From: an uncultured Clostridia bacterium
GTDB taxonomy: Bacteria > Bacillota > Clostridia > Christensenellales > Aristaeellaceae
Assembly: GCA_934621485.1 (NCBI GenBank)
Contig: CAKTUS010000014.1
Span: forward strand, 1-41,054
Length of the DNA: 41,054 nt
Direction: 5' to 3'
Under the pieces are notes generated by a model, which made no database searches, was not told the DNA's origin, and worked only from the letters and a program-made list of their open reading frames with translations. The position numbers and the translations under genes were made by a program. Position 1 is the first letter of the stretch, and each line of letters begins with the position of its first letter. Of the stretch, positions 23,947 through 31,343 are shown piece by piece.

Positions 23947-24564
23947 ATGTGTGGTTTGCCCCGCGCAACGCTGGGCCGGCTGCCCGTGTACCTGGCCCAT
24001 GTGCAGCAACTACAGCGGCAGGGGAAAACAAGTACCTCGGCCACAGCTATCGCCAAGGCGCTTGGTATGGGCGAGGTACAGGTGCGCAAGGATCTGAGCG
24101 CCATCAGCGGCGCCGGAAAGCCCAAAACCGGCTACCTGATTAGCGACCTGATAAAGGCTTTGGAAAAAAGCCTGGGCCGTTATCAGCAAACCCAGGCCAT
24201 TTTGGTGGGGGCAGGAAAACTGGGCAGAGCGCTGCTCAGCTACGACGGCTTTACCGAATACGGGCTGACGATTGCAGCCGCTTTCGATACGGACCCAGCC
24301 AAAGCCGGCCTTCAGGAGAACGGCAAGTCCATCTATCCCATGGAGCAGTTGGAGGCTTTTCTTGCGCAGCATCCAACCCCCATCGGCGTCATCACAGTTC
24401 CCCCTTCCGCAGCCCAAGCGGTATGCGACAGGCTGGTGCAATGCGGTATTCGGGCCATATGGAGCTTTGCCCCGCGGCAGCTTCACGCGCCCAAAGACGT
24501 GAATGTGCAGCATGAAAACCTGGCTTTGTCACTGGCTTTCCTCAACGGGCAACGGAACGCGTAA
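23947..24564 (+). CDS. rex: Redox-sensing transcriptional repressor Rex
   Basis: NADH/NAD+-sensing repressor of fermentative and respiratory genes. 205 residues from the ATG at 23947, which has GGGAGGTG nine bases before it; a GTG nine bases upstream overlaps that ribosome binding site. Winged-helix DNA-binding domain ~1-80 (TSATAIAKALGMGEVQVRKD), then a Rossmann domain with VGAGKLGRALLSY and AAFDTDPAK, and a C-terminal swapped helix. It is 29 bp upstream of adhE, a classic Rex target, and shares its transcription unit, implying feedback control by NADH. Confidence 0.95.
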   Translation: MCGLPRATLGRLPVYLAHVQQLQRQGKTSTSATAIAKALGMGEVQVRKDLSAISGAGKPKTGYLISDLIKALEKSLGRYQQTQAILVGAGKLGRALLSYDGFTEYGLTIAAAFDTDPAKAGLQENGKSIYPMEQLEAFLAQHPTPIGVITVPPSAAQAVCDRLVQCGIRAIWSFAPRQLHAPKDVNVQHENLALSLAFLNGQRNA

Positions 24565-24593
24565 TACACTAGGAGGACAAAGGAGTGAGCATC

Positions 24594-27296
24594 ATGGTAG
24601 AAAAAAACTATGAGATCGTGGACAGTGTGGAAAAGCTGGAAGCAGCCATCGCCGATGTGCGTGCGGCCCAGCAACAGTTTGCCACCTACACCCAGGAGCA
24701 GGTAGACAAAATCTTCCTGGCCGCTGCAACTGCCGCCAACCGGCAGCGTATCCCCCTGGCCAAACTGGCTGTGGAAGAAACCGGCATGGGCGTGGTGGAA
24801 GACAAGGTCATCAAGAACCATTACGCTGCCGAGTATATCTACAATGCTTACAAGGATACCAAAACCTGCGGCGTGATTGAGCAGGACAAGGCTTTTGGCA
24901 TCCGTAAAATTGCCGATCCCATCGGCGTTATCGCCGCCGTGATTCCCACCACCAACCCCACCTCTACCGCCATTTTCAAAACCCTGATTGCTTTGAAAAC
25001 CCGCAATGGCATCATCATCAGCCCCCATCCCCGCGCGAAAAAATCCACCATCGCCGCCGCCAAGGTGGTGCTGGACGCCGCCGTGGAAGCAGGCGCGCCT
25101 CAGGGGATTATTCGCTGGATTGACGTGCCGTCTCTGGAAATGACCAATCTGGTAATGAAGGAAGCGGATATCATTCTGGCCACCGGCGGCCCCGGCATGG
25201 TAAAGGCCGCTTACTCCAGCGGCAAGCCCGCTCTGGGCGTTGGCGCCGGCAACGTGCCCGCTATCATTGACGACAGCGCCGACGTGGTGCTGGCCGTGAA
25301 CTCTATCATCCACTCCAAGACCTTCGACAACGGCATGATCTGCGCCTCCGAGCAGAGCGTCATCGCGCTGGACGGCGTATATGAGGCTGCCCGTCAGGAG
25401 TTTGCCGACCGCGGCTGCTATTTCCTCAACCCGGAAGAAACCGAAAAGGTACGCAAGACCATTCTTATCAACGGCGCCCTCAACGCCAGAATTGTGGGTC
25501 AAAAAGCCTGCAGGATTGCAGCGCTGGCCGGCGTTACCGTGCCGGAAAGCACCAAGATTCTGATTGGCGAGGTAGAAAGTGTGGAATTGAGCGAAGAGTT
25601 TGCTCATGAGAAGCTGTCTCCCGTGCTGGCCATGTACCGCGCCAAAGACCTGCAGGACGCCTTTGCCAAGGCCGAGCGGCTGATTGCCGACGGCGGCTAC
25701 GGCCATACCGCGTCCATCTATATGGACCCGATAACCGGCGAGGAAAAAATCAGCGAGTTTGCCGCCCGCATGAAAACCTGCCGTATCCTGGTCAATACCC
25801 CTTCTTCTCAGGGCGGCATCGGCGATTTGTACAACTTCAAACTGGCTCCTTCCCTGACGCTGGGCTGCGGCTCCTGGGGCGGCAACAGCGTTTCCGAAAA
25901 CGTGGGTGTCAAGCATCTGCTGAACATCAAAACTGTGGCCGAACGGAGGGAGAACATGCTGTGGTTCCGCGCGCCTGAAAAGGTATACTTGAAAAAGGGC
26001 TGCCTGCCCGTGGCGTTGGATGAGCTGAAAACCGTGATGGGCAAAAAGAAAGCCTTCATTGTAACCGACTCCTTCCTGTACCACAACGGCTACACCAAGC
26101 CCATCACCGATAAGCTGGACGACCTGGGCATCACCCACGCCACCTTCTTTGACGTGGCTCCCGACCCCACTCTGGCCTGCGCCAAGGAAGGCGCTGCGCA
26201 GATGCGCGCTTTTGAGCCCGACTGCATCATTGCGCTGGGCGGCGGCAGCGCCATGGACGCGGCCAAGATTATGTGGGTAATGTACGAGCATCCCGAAGCG
26301 GATTTCATGGATATGGCCATGCGCTTCATGGATATTCGCAAGCGTGTGTACACTTTCCCCCGTATGGGCGATAAAGCCTACTTCATCGCTATCCCCACCT
26401 CCGCCGGTACCGGCAGCGAGGTAACCCCATTCGCCGTCATCACCGACGAAAAAACCGGCGTGAAGTACCCGCTGGCCGATTATGAGCTGCTGCCCAAGAT
26501 GGCCATTATCGACGCCGATTTCCACATGAGCGCCCCCAAGGGATTGACCGCCGCCTCCGGCATCGATGCGGTGACCCATGCGCTGGAAGCCTATGCCAGC
26601 ATGATGGCGACCGACTACACCGACGGCCTGGCCCTGCGCGCGCTGAAGGTGATCTTCGAATACCTGCCCCGCGCTTATGACAACGGCCCGAACGATCCGG
26701 TGGCTCGTGAAAAGATGGCCAACGCCGCCACCATGGCCGGTATGGCCTTCGCCAACGCCTTCCTGGGCGTGTGCCACTCCATGGCGCACAAGCTGGGCGC
26801 GTTCCATCACCTGCCGCACGGCGTGGCCAATGCGCTGATGATTGAAGAGGTGCTGCGCTTCAACGCCGCCGAAATTCCTTCGAAGATGGGCACCTTCCCC
26901 CAGTATGATCATCCTCACACCCTGGCCCGCTATGCCGAGGTAGCCGACGCCCTCAAGCTGGGCGGCGTAACCGATGAGGAAAAATTGGAAAATCTGATTG
27001 CCGCCGTCAATCAGCTGAAGGAACGGGTGGGCATCAAAAAGACCATTCGCGATTACGGCATCGACGAGCAGGATTTCCTGACCCGCCTGGACGAAATGAC
27101 CGAGCAGGCATTCGATGATCAGTGCACCGGCGCCAATCCCCGCTATCCGTTGATGAGCGAAATCAAGCAGATGTACCTGAACGCCTACTACGGCGCCCAT
27201 TGGTCCGAGGGCCGCGAAATCGAAGCCAGCAAGCTTACCGACGTGCAGGAAGGCGATTTTAAGCAGGCGTACCGCAGCGCTCATCAAACTTTGTAA
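24594..27296 (+). CDS. adhE: Bifunctional acetaldehyde-CoA/alcohol dehydrogenase AdhE
   Basis: Reduces acetyl-CoA to acetaldehyde and then ethanol with 2 NADH; members assemble into spirosomes. About 900 residues. The aldehyde dehydrogenase half (~1-445) has the catalytic cysteine in NGMICASEQS (~C250) and the NAD-binding GVGAGNVPA region. The iron-dependent alcohol dehydrogenase half (~460-880) has GGGSAMDAAK and the iron-binding histidine block HSMAHKLGAFHHLPHG. Two starts are possible: GTG 24585 with AGGAGG eight bases upstream, or ATG 24594 with AAGGAG nine bases upstream; I prefer the ATG. Codon use is strongly biased to C/G endings, consistent with high expression. Followed after 18 bp by the kinase-like gene. 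Confidence 0.97.
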   Translation: MVEKNYEIVDSVEKLEAAIADVRAAQQQFATYTQEQVDKIFLAAATAANRQRIPLAKLAVEETGMGVVEDKVIKNHYAAEYIYNAYKDTKTCGVIEQDKAFGIRKIADPIGVIAAVIPTTNPTSTAIFKTLIALKTRNGIIISPHPRAKKSTIAAAKVVLDAAVEAGAPQGIIRWIDVPSLEMTNLVMKEADIILATGGPGMVKAAYSSGKPALGVGAGNVPAIIDDSADVVLAVNSIIHSKTFDNGMICASEQSVIALDGVYEAARQEFADRGCYFLNPEETEKVRKTILINGALNARIVGQKACRIAALAGVTVPESTKILIGEVESVELSEEFAHEKLSPVLAMYRAKDLQDAFAKAERLIADGGYGHTASIYMDPITGEEKISEFAARMKTCRILVNTPSSQGGIGDLYNFKLAPSLTLGCGSWGGNSVSENVGVKHLLNIKTVAERRENMLWFRAPEKVYLKKGCLPVALDELKTVMGKKKAFIVTDSFLYHNGYTKPITDKLDDLGITHATFFDVAPDPTLACAKEGAAQMRAFEPDCIIALGGGSAMDAAKIMWVMYEHPEADFMDMAMRFMDIRKRVYTFPRMGDKAYFIAIPTSAGTGSEVTPFAVITDEKTGVKYPLADYELLPKMAIIDADFHMSAPKGLTAASGIDAVTHALEAYASMMATDYTDGLALRALKVIFEYLPRAYDNGPNDPVAREKMANAATMAGMAFANAFLGVCHSMAHKLGAFHHLPHGVANALMIEEVLRFNAAEIPSKMGTFPQYDHPHTLARYAEVADALKLGGVTDEEKLENLIAAVNQLKERVGIKKTIRDYGIDEQDFLTRLDEMTEQAFDDQCTGANPRYPLMSEIKQMYLNAYYGAHWSEGREIEASKLTDVQEGDFKQAYRSAHQTL

Positions 27297-27314
27297 GGCA
27301 AAGGAGGAACAGCC

Positions 27315-28064
27315 ATGAACCTGGATCGTGTGATTGCCGTTCGGAACAACAAAACCATTTATCGCGATGGCGACCGCTGCATCAAGCTCTTTGATTCCGA
27401 TTATTCCAAGGCCGACGTGCTCAACGAGGCCCTCAACCAGGCCCGCATCGAGGAAACCGGCCTGCACATTCCCAAGGTGCTGGAAGTATGCACCATCGAC
27501 GGCAAATGGGCCATCGTATCCGAATATATCAAGGGCAAAACCCTTTCCCAGCTGATGCAGGAGGATCCGGACCACTTTGACGAATATCTGAACCTGTTTG
27601 TAGACCTGCAGCTGGAAGTGCAAAGCCAGCACTGCCCCATGCTGAATAAGCTGAAGGACAAAATGAATCGCAAAATCAGCCAGGCGGATCTGGACGCCAC
27701 CACCCGTTATGATCTGCACACCCGGCTGGAGGGCATGCCCAAGCACAACAAGGTATGCCATGGCGATTTCCGTCCCTCCAACATCATTATTGCCGATGAC
27801 GGCACCCCCTACATTCTGGACTGGAGCCACGCCACCCAGGGCAACGCTTCCGCCGATGCGGCCCGCACCTATCTGCTGTTCTGGCTCAAGGGCGACATGG
27901 AAGGCGCTGAAAAATACCTGAACCTGTTCTGCAAAAAGAGCGGCACCGAAAAGCCCTATGTGCAGAAGTGGATGCCCATCGTTGCGGCTTCCCAGTCCGT
28001 GAAGGGCAACGCCAAGGAGCGCGAATTCCTGCTGAGCTGGGCTACGGTTGTAGATTACGAATAA
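27315..28064 (+). CDS. APH/choline-kinase-fold phosphotransferase of unknown substrate
   Basis: 249 residues of the aminoglycoside phosphotransferase-like kinase superfamily. A beta-rich N-lobe has CIKLF as the likely ATP-lysine strand and VSEYIKG as the hinge. The catalytic loop is CHGDFRPSNII (~151-161, HGDxxxxN) and ILDWSHAT is the metal-binding D-W motif. Members phosphorylate small molecules (choline, aminoglycosides, sugars) and occasionally proteins. It lies 18 bp after adhE with AAGGAGG upstream and 13 bp before the thioredoxin-like Fe-S gene, so it sits inside the redox operon. It is unlikely to be an antibiotic resistance gene in this setting. A signalling or metabolite-repair role is an inference. 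Confidence 0.85.
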   Translation: MNLDRVIAVRNNKTIYRDGDRCIKLFDSDYSKADVLNEALNQARIEETGLHIPKVLEVCTIDGKWAIVSEYIKGKTLSQLMQEDPDHFDEYLNLFVDLQLEVQSQHCPMLNKLKDKMNRKISQADLDATTRYDLHTRLEGMPKHNKVCHGDFRPSNIIIADDGTPYILDWSHATQGNASADAARTYLLFWLKGDMEGAEKYLNLFCKKSGTEKPYVQKWMPIVAASQSVKGNAKEREFLLSWATVVDYE

Positions 28065-28077
28065 TTCGGAGGAAAAT

Positions 28078-28320
28078 ATGAAAATTACCGTTTGTATCGG
28101 TTCTTCCTGCCACATTAAAGGTTCTCGCCAGGTGGTTGAGCAGCTGCAATACCTGATTTCCGAAAACAACCTGAAGGATCAGGTAGACTTGGCCGGCACC
28201 TTCTGCATGGGCAAGTGCCAGCAGGGCGTTTGCGTTACCCTGGACGACCAGTTTTTCTCCTTAACGCCCGAAACCGTAAAGAGCTTCTTCGAGGAAAACG
28301 TGCTGAAAAAGCTGAACTAA
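28078..28320 (+). CDS. Thioredoxin-like [2Fe-2S] ferredoxin (NuoE/HydC C-terminal-like)
   Basis: 80 residues, a stand-alone thioredoxin-fold [2Fe-2S] domain. The four probable ligands are C6 and C11 (CIGSSC) and C43 and C47 (CMGKC); C52 is an extra cysteine. This resembles the cluster domain of 24-kDa NADH dehydrogenase/hydrogenase subunits, without their N-terminal helical part. GGAGG is seven bases before the ATG. A strong hairpin terminator follows, then the hydrogenase genes. It may pass electrons between the hydrogenases or to NAD(P) enzymes; there is no flavoprotein subunit in this window. Confidence 0.88.
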   Translation: MKITVCIGSSCHIKGSRQVVEQLQYLISENNLKDQVDLAGTFCMGKCQQGVCVTLDDQFFSLTPETVKSFFEENVLKKLN

Positions 28321-28336
28321 AACAGCAAAGGGCAAG

Positions 28337-28380
28337 GTTGCCGGGGGCTTTCGCCCCCGGCAACGGTTTGATTTTCTTTC
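28337..28380 (+). terminator. Hairpin terminator/attenuator inside the hydrogenase cluster
   Basis: Perfect 12-bp stem GTTGCCGGGGGC (28337-28348) / GCCCCCGGCAAC (28353-28364), loop TTTC, followed by a T-rich tract interrupted by G and C. A smaller AAGACGC/GCGTCTT hairpin follows at 28411-28429. I see no good promoter between it and the next gene. Confidence 0.7.
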
Positions 28381-28483
28381 CGTTTGCGCCACGGCTGCGC
28401 AGATCTGCTAAAGACGCATTTGGCGTCTTGCTCCGAATATGGCCTTTCCAGCCCTGTCCCTTTGTGTGAAGGAGGAACCCAAC

Positions 28484-30163
28484 GTGCCAAACTGTCTCAC
28501 GCTGAAAAAATCCAATTGCAAAAACTGCTATAAATGTATTCGCCATTGCCCGGTAAAGTCCATTCGTTTTTCGGGAAACCAGGCTTATATCATCAACAAC
28601 GAGTGTATTCTGTGCGGGCAGTGTTTTGTGGTGTGTCCCCAAAACGCCAAAGAAATTGTAGATGAAACGGAAAAGGTGCGCGTACTGCTGCAATCCGGCA
28701 ATCCGGTTTATGTCAGCCTGGCCCCTTCCTTCGCCGCCAACTACGAAAGTATCGGCATTGACGGCATGCGGAGCGCTCTTCAGCAGCTGGGCTTTACCGA
28801 TGTTGAAGAAACCGCCGTCGGCGCCACCATGGTAAAGCGGGAATATGAGCGGATTTTGCAGGAAGAGGAGCGCGATGTGGTCATTTCCTCCTGCTGCCAC
28901 TCCATCAACCTGTTGATTCAGAAGTATTATCCCGCCGTGCTGCCCTATCTGGCGGATGTGGCCTCTCCCATGCAGGCCCATTGCGCGGATTTGAAAAAGC
29001 GTCATCCCGGCGCCAAAACAGTGTTTATCGGTCCGTGCGTAGCCAAAAAGGACGAAGCCGAGCACTATGAGGGCATCGTGGACGCGGTGCTCACTTTCGA
29101 GGAACTGACCGCCTGGCTGGAAAAGGCCGGGGTTGAGCTAAAGCCGGAGCCGGATCATCTGCAGGAAAGCCGCGCCCGCTTCTTCCCCACCACAGGCGGC
29201 ATTTTGAAAACCATGGCCCAGGACGCGCCCGGCTATACCTACCTGGCCCTGGACGGTGTAGAGAACTGCAAGGCCGCCCTGAAGGATATTGAAAGCGGAA
29301 AGATTCATCATTGCTTTCTTGAGATGTCCGCCTGCATCGGCAGCTGCATTGGCGGCCCCATTATGGAAAAGCAGCATCATACCCCGGTGCGCGACTATCT
29401 GGCCATCAGTCGTTATGCCGGCGAGGATGATTTCGCCGTGCAGCAGCCGGATTGCAATGCCCTGCGCAAGCATTTTGAATACATTGAGCGGGAAGCCAAA
29501 ATGCCCAGCGAAACGGAAATTCGCGAAATCATGCGCCAGAAAATGGGCAAAATGAAGCCTTCCGACGAACTGAACTGCGGCTCCTGCGGCTATAACACTT
29601 GCCGGGAAAAAGCCATCGCCATTTATCAGGGCAAGGCGGAGGTCAGCATGTGCCTGCCTTTCCTGAAAGACAAGGCCGAATCCTTCTCCGACAACATTGT
29701 CAATAACACGCCCAACGGTCTGCTGGTGCTTAACGATCAGCTTGAGGTGCAGCAGATTAACAACGCCGCCCGCAAGATTATGAACATTCGCGCCGCTTCC
29801 GACGTGCTGGGCGAGCCCGTGGTGCGCATCATGGATCCCACCCTTTTTGTCCAGGCTCAGAATACGGGCCGGGAAATCCGCGGCCAGAAAACCTATCTGC
29901 CCGAGTATAAAAAATATGTGGAGCAGACCGTGGTGTACGACCGGGAATACCGGCTGCTGATTTGCATTATGCGCGACATCACCGATGAGGAAGCCGAGCG
30001 GGAAAAGAAGGAGGAAATCAGCCGCAAAACGGTAGAAATTGCGGACAAGGTGGTTGACAAGCAAATGCGCATTGTGCAGGAAATCGCCTCTTTACTGGGC
30101 GAAACCGCCGCTGAAACCAAAATTGCCCTGACCAAGCTGAAGGAGTCGATTGCAGATGAATGA
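28484..30163 (+). CDS. Sensory-type [FeFe]-hydrogenase with PAS domain (HydS/HfsB-like)
   Basis: 559 residues from the GTG at 28484 (GGAGG eight bases upstream). Order: two [4Fe-4S] motifs (CKNCYKCIRHCP and CILCGQCFVVCP, ~10-50); the H-cluster domain with L1 SSCCHS (~134), L2 GPCVAKK (~182) and L3 EMSACIGSCIGG (~278), all four H-cluster cysteines kept; a further Fe-S site CGSCGYNTC plus a later Cys (~364-390); a PAS domain (~402-500); and a C-terminal helix that may be a signalling coiled coil. L1 has His where catalytic enzymes have Pro, and L2 has Gly before the Cys where they have Met. This architecture is that of group C putative H2 sensors. It overlaps the PP2C gene by eight bases, so the output is probably the phosphatase. 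Confidence 0.92.
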   Translation: MPNCLTLKKSNCKNCYKCIRHCPVKSIRFSGNQAYIINNECILCGQCFVVCPQNAKEIVDETEKVRVLLQSGNPVYVSLAPSFAANYESIGIDGMRSALQQLGFTDVEETAVGATMVKREYERILQEEERDVVISSCCHSINLLIQKYYPAVLPYLADVASPMQAHCADLKKRHPGAKTVFIGPCVAKKDEAEHYEGIVDAVLTFEELTAWLEKAGVELKPEPDHLQESRARFFPTTGGILKTMAQDAPGYTYLALDGVENCKAALKDIESGKIHHCFLEMSACIGSCIGGPIMEKQHHTPVRDYLAISRYAGEDDFAVQQPDCNALRKHFEYIEREAKMPSETEIREIMRQKMGKMKPSDELNCGSCGYNTCREKAIAIYQGKAEVSMCLPFLKDKAESFSDNIVNNTPNGLLVLNDQLEVQQINNAARKIMNIRAASDVLGEPVVRIMDPTLFVQAQNTGREIRGQKTYLPEYKKYVEQTVVYDREYRLLICIMRDITDEEAEREKKEEISRKTVEIADKVVDKQMRIVQEIASLLGETAAETKIALTKLKESIADE

Positions 30164-31328
30164 CCTGTGCGCGGATATCGGCTACAAAAGCATTAACCAT
30201 GTGGGCGAGCAGCTTTGCGGCGACCATGTGGATGTGGTGGAGCAGGGCGATAATTCCACGGTAATTGTGCTGGCGGACGGCCTGGGCAGCGGCGTAAAGG
30301 CCAGCATCCTCTCTACCCTGACCAGCAAGATTATTTCCACCATGATGTCGGAAGGGCTCGGGCTGGAGGATTGTGTATCCACCATCGCCGCCACGCTGCC
30401 GGTGTGCTCCGTGCGCGGCGTGGCCTATTCCACCTTTACCATTTTGCATCTGATTAACAACGAGCGTCTGGAACTGATACAGTATGATAACCCGCATGTT
30501 ATCCTGATTCGCCAGGGCAGCAATGATGAATACCCACGCACCGAAATGGTAATTGGCGGTAAAAAAATCTATAAGTCCGTCATCAAATTGCAGGAAGATG
30601 ACATCTTTGTGGCCATGAGCGACGGCTGCCCTCATGCCGGCATCGGTATTTCTTACAATTTTGGCTGGAAGCGGGAAGATATTATTGCTTTCATGGAAAT
30701 GCAGGCTACCATGGGCTATACCGCCAAAACCCTGTCCACCGTACTGGTGGACGAGTGCGACCGGTTGTACGGCCATGAGCCCGGCGACGATACCACTGCC
30801 TGCGTTGTGCGCATCCGTCGCCGTGAGCCCATGAACCTGCTGTTTGGTTCTCCGGCCAGCCGCGACGACGACGACCGCATGATGTCGCTGTTTTTTTCCA
30901 AAGAAGGCAAGCACATCATCTGCGGCGGCACCACCTCCTCGGTGGCGGCCCGCTACCTGCACAAGCCGCTCATCCCCAGCCTGAACTTCGAGGCTTCCGA
31001 CGTGCCCCCCACTGCCCAGCTTGAGGGCGTGGATCTGGTGACCGAGGGCGTTATCACCATCAACAAGGTGCTAAGCTACGCCAAGGACTATTTGCAGGAC
31101 AATGAAACCTATTCCCAGTGGGCCTTCAAAAAGGACGGCGCTTCGCTCATTGCCAGGATGCTGTTTGAAGAAGCCACAGATATCAATTTCTTCGTAGGCC
31201 GCGCCATTAACCCGGCTCACCAAAACCCCGACCTGCCTATTACCTTCTCCATTAAAATGAACCTGGTGAAGGAATTATCAGAATGTTTGAAGAAGATGGG
31301 CAAAAAAATCAAAGTGATTTACTTCTAA
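30156..31328 (+). CDS. PP2C/SpoIIE-family serine phosphatase (HfsC-like)
   Basis: 390 residues from the ATG at 30156 (AAGGAG ten bases upstream). Residues ~1-220 are a PP2C-type phosphatase with the metal aspartates in VLADGLGSG, in MSDGCPHAG and in GDDTTACVV. Residues ~225-390 are an extra domain beginning MNLLFG, with GGTTSSVAARYLHKP; it is not part of SpoIIE catalytic cores and its role is unknown. There is no membrane segment, so it is not the sporulation SpoIIE itself. Translationally coupled to the PAS-hydrogenase, it is the natural output of H2 or redox sensing. The phosphoprotein substrate is not encoded nearby as an anti-anti-sigma factor. Confidence 0.88.
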   Translation: MNDLCADIGYKSINHVGEQLCGDHVDVVEQGDNSTVIVLADGLGSGVKASILSTLTSKIISTMMSEGLGLEDCVSTIAATLPVCSVRGVAYSTFTILHLINNERLELIQYDNPHVILIRQGSNDEYPRTEMVIGGKKIYKSVIKLQEDDIFVAMSDGCPHAGIGISYNFGWKREDIIAFMEMQATMGYTAKTLSTVLVDECDRLYGHEPGDDTTACVVRIRRREPMNLLFGSPASRDDDDRMMSLFFSKEGKHIICGGTTSSVAARYLHKPLIPSLNFEASDVPPTAQLEGVDLVTEGVITINKVLSYAKDYLQDNETYSQWAFKKDGASLIARMLFEEATDINFFVGRAINPAHQNPDLPITFSIKMNLVKELSECLKKMGKKIKVIYF

Positions 31329-31343
31329 AGGAAGGTGCCTGCA

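Noticed and set aside
27315..28064. Assignment as an aminoglycoside resistance gene
   Set aside because: Only the generic APH catalytic motifs match. The gene is integrated in a metabolic operon with no mobile element or resistance context.
24483..28169. 1228-codon open frame on the minus strand opposite adhE, the kinase and the small Fe-S gene
   Set aside because: It is the mirror of highly biased codon use in adhE and neighbours; its translation is Gly/His/Gln-rich without any domain, and the opposing genes are unmistakable.
30156..31328. Assignment as sporulation protein SpoIIE
   Set aside because: It has no N-terminal membrane region, is less than half the length, and sits with hydrogenases; it only shares the PP2C catalytic fold.
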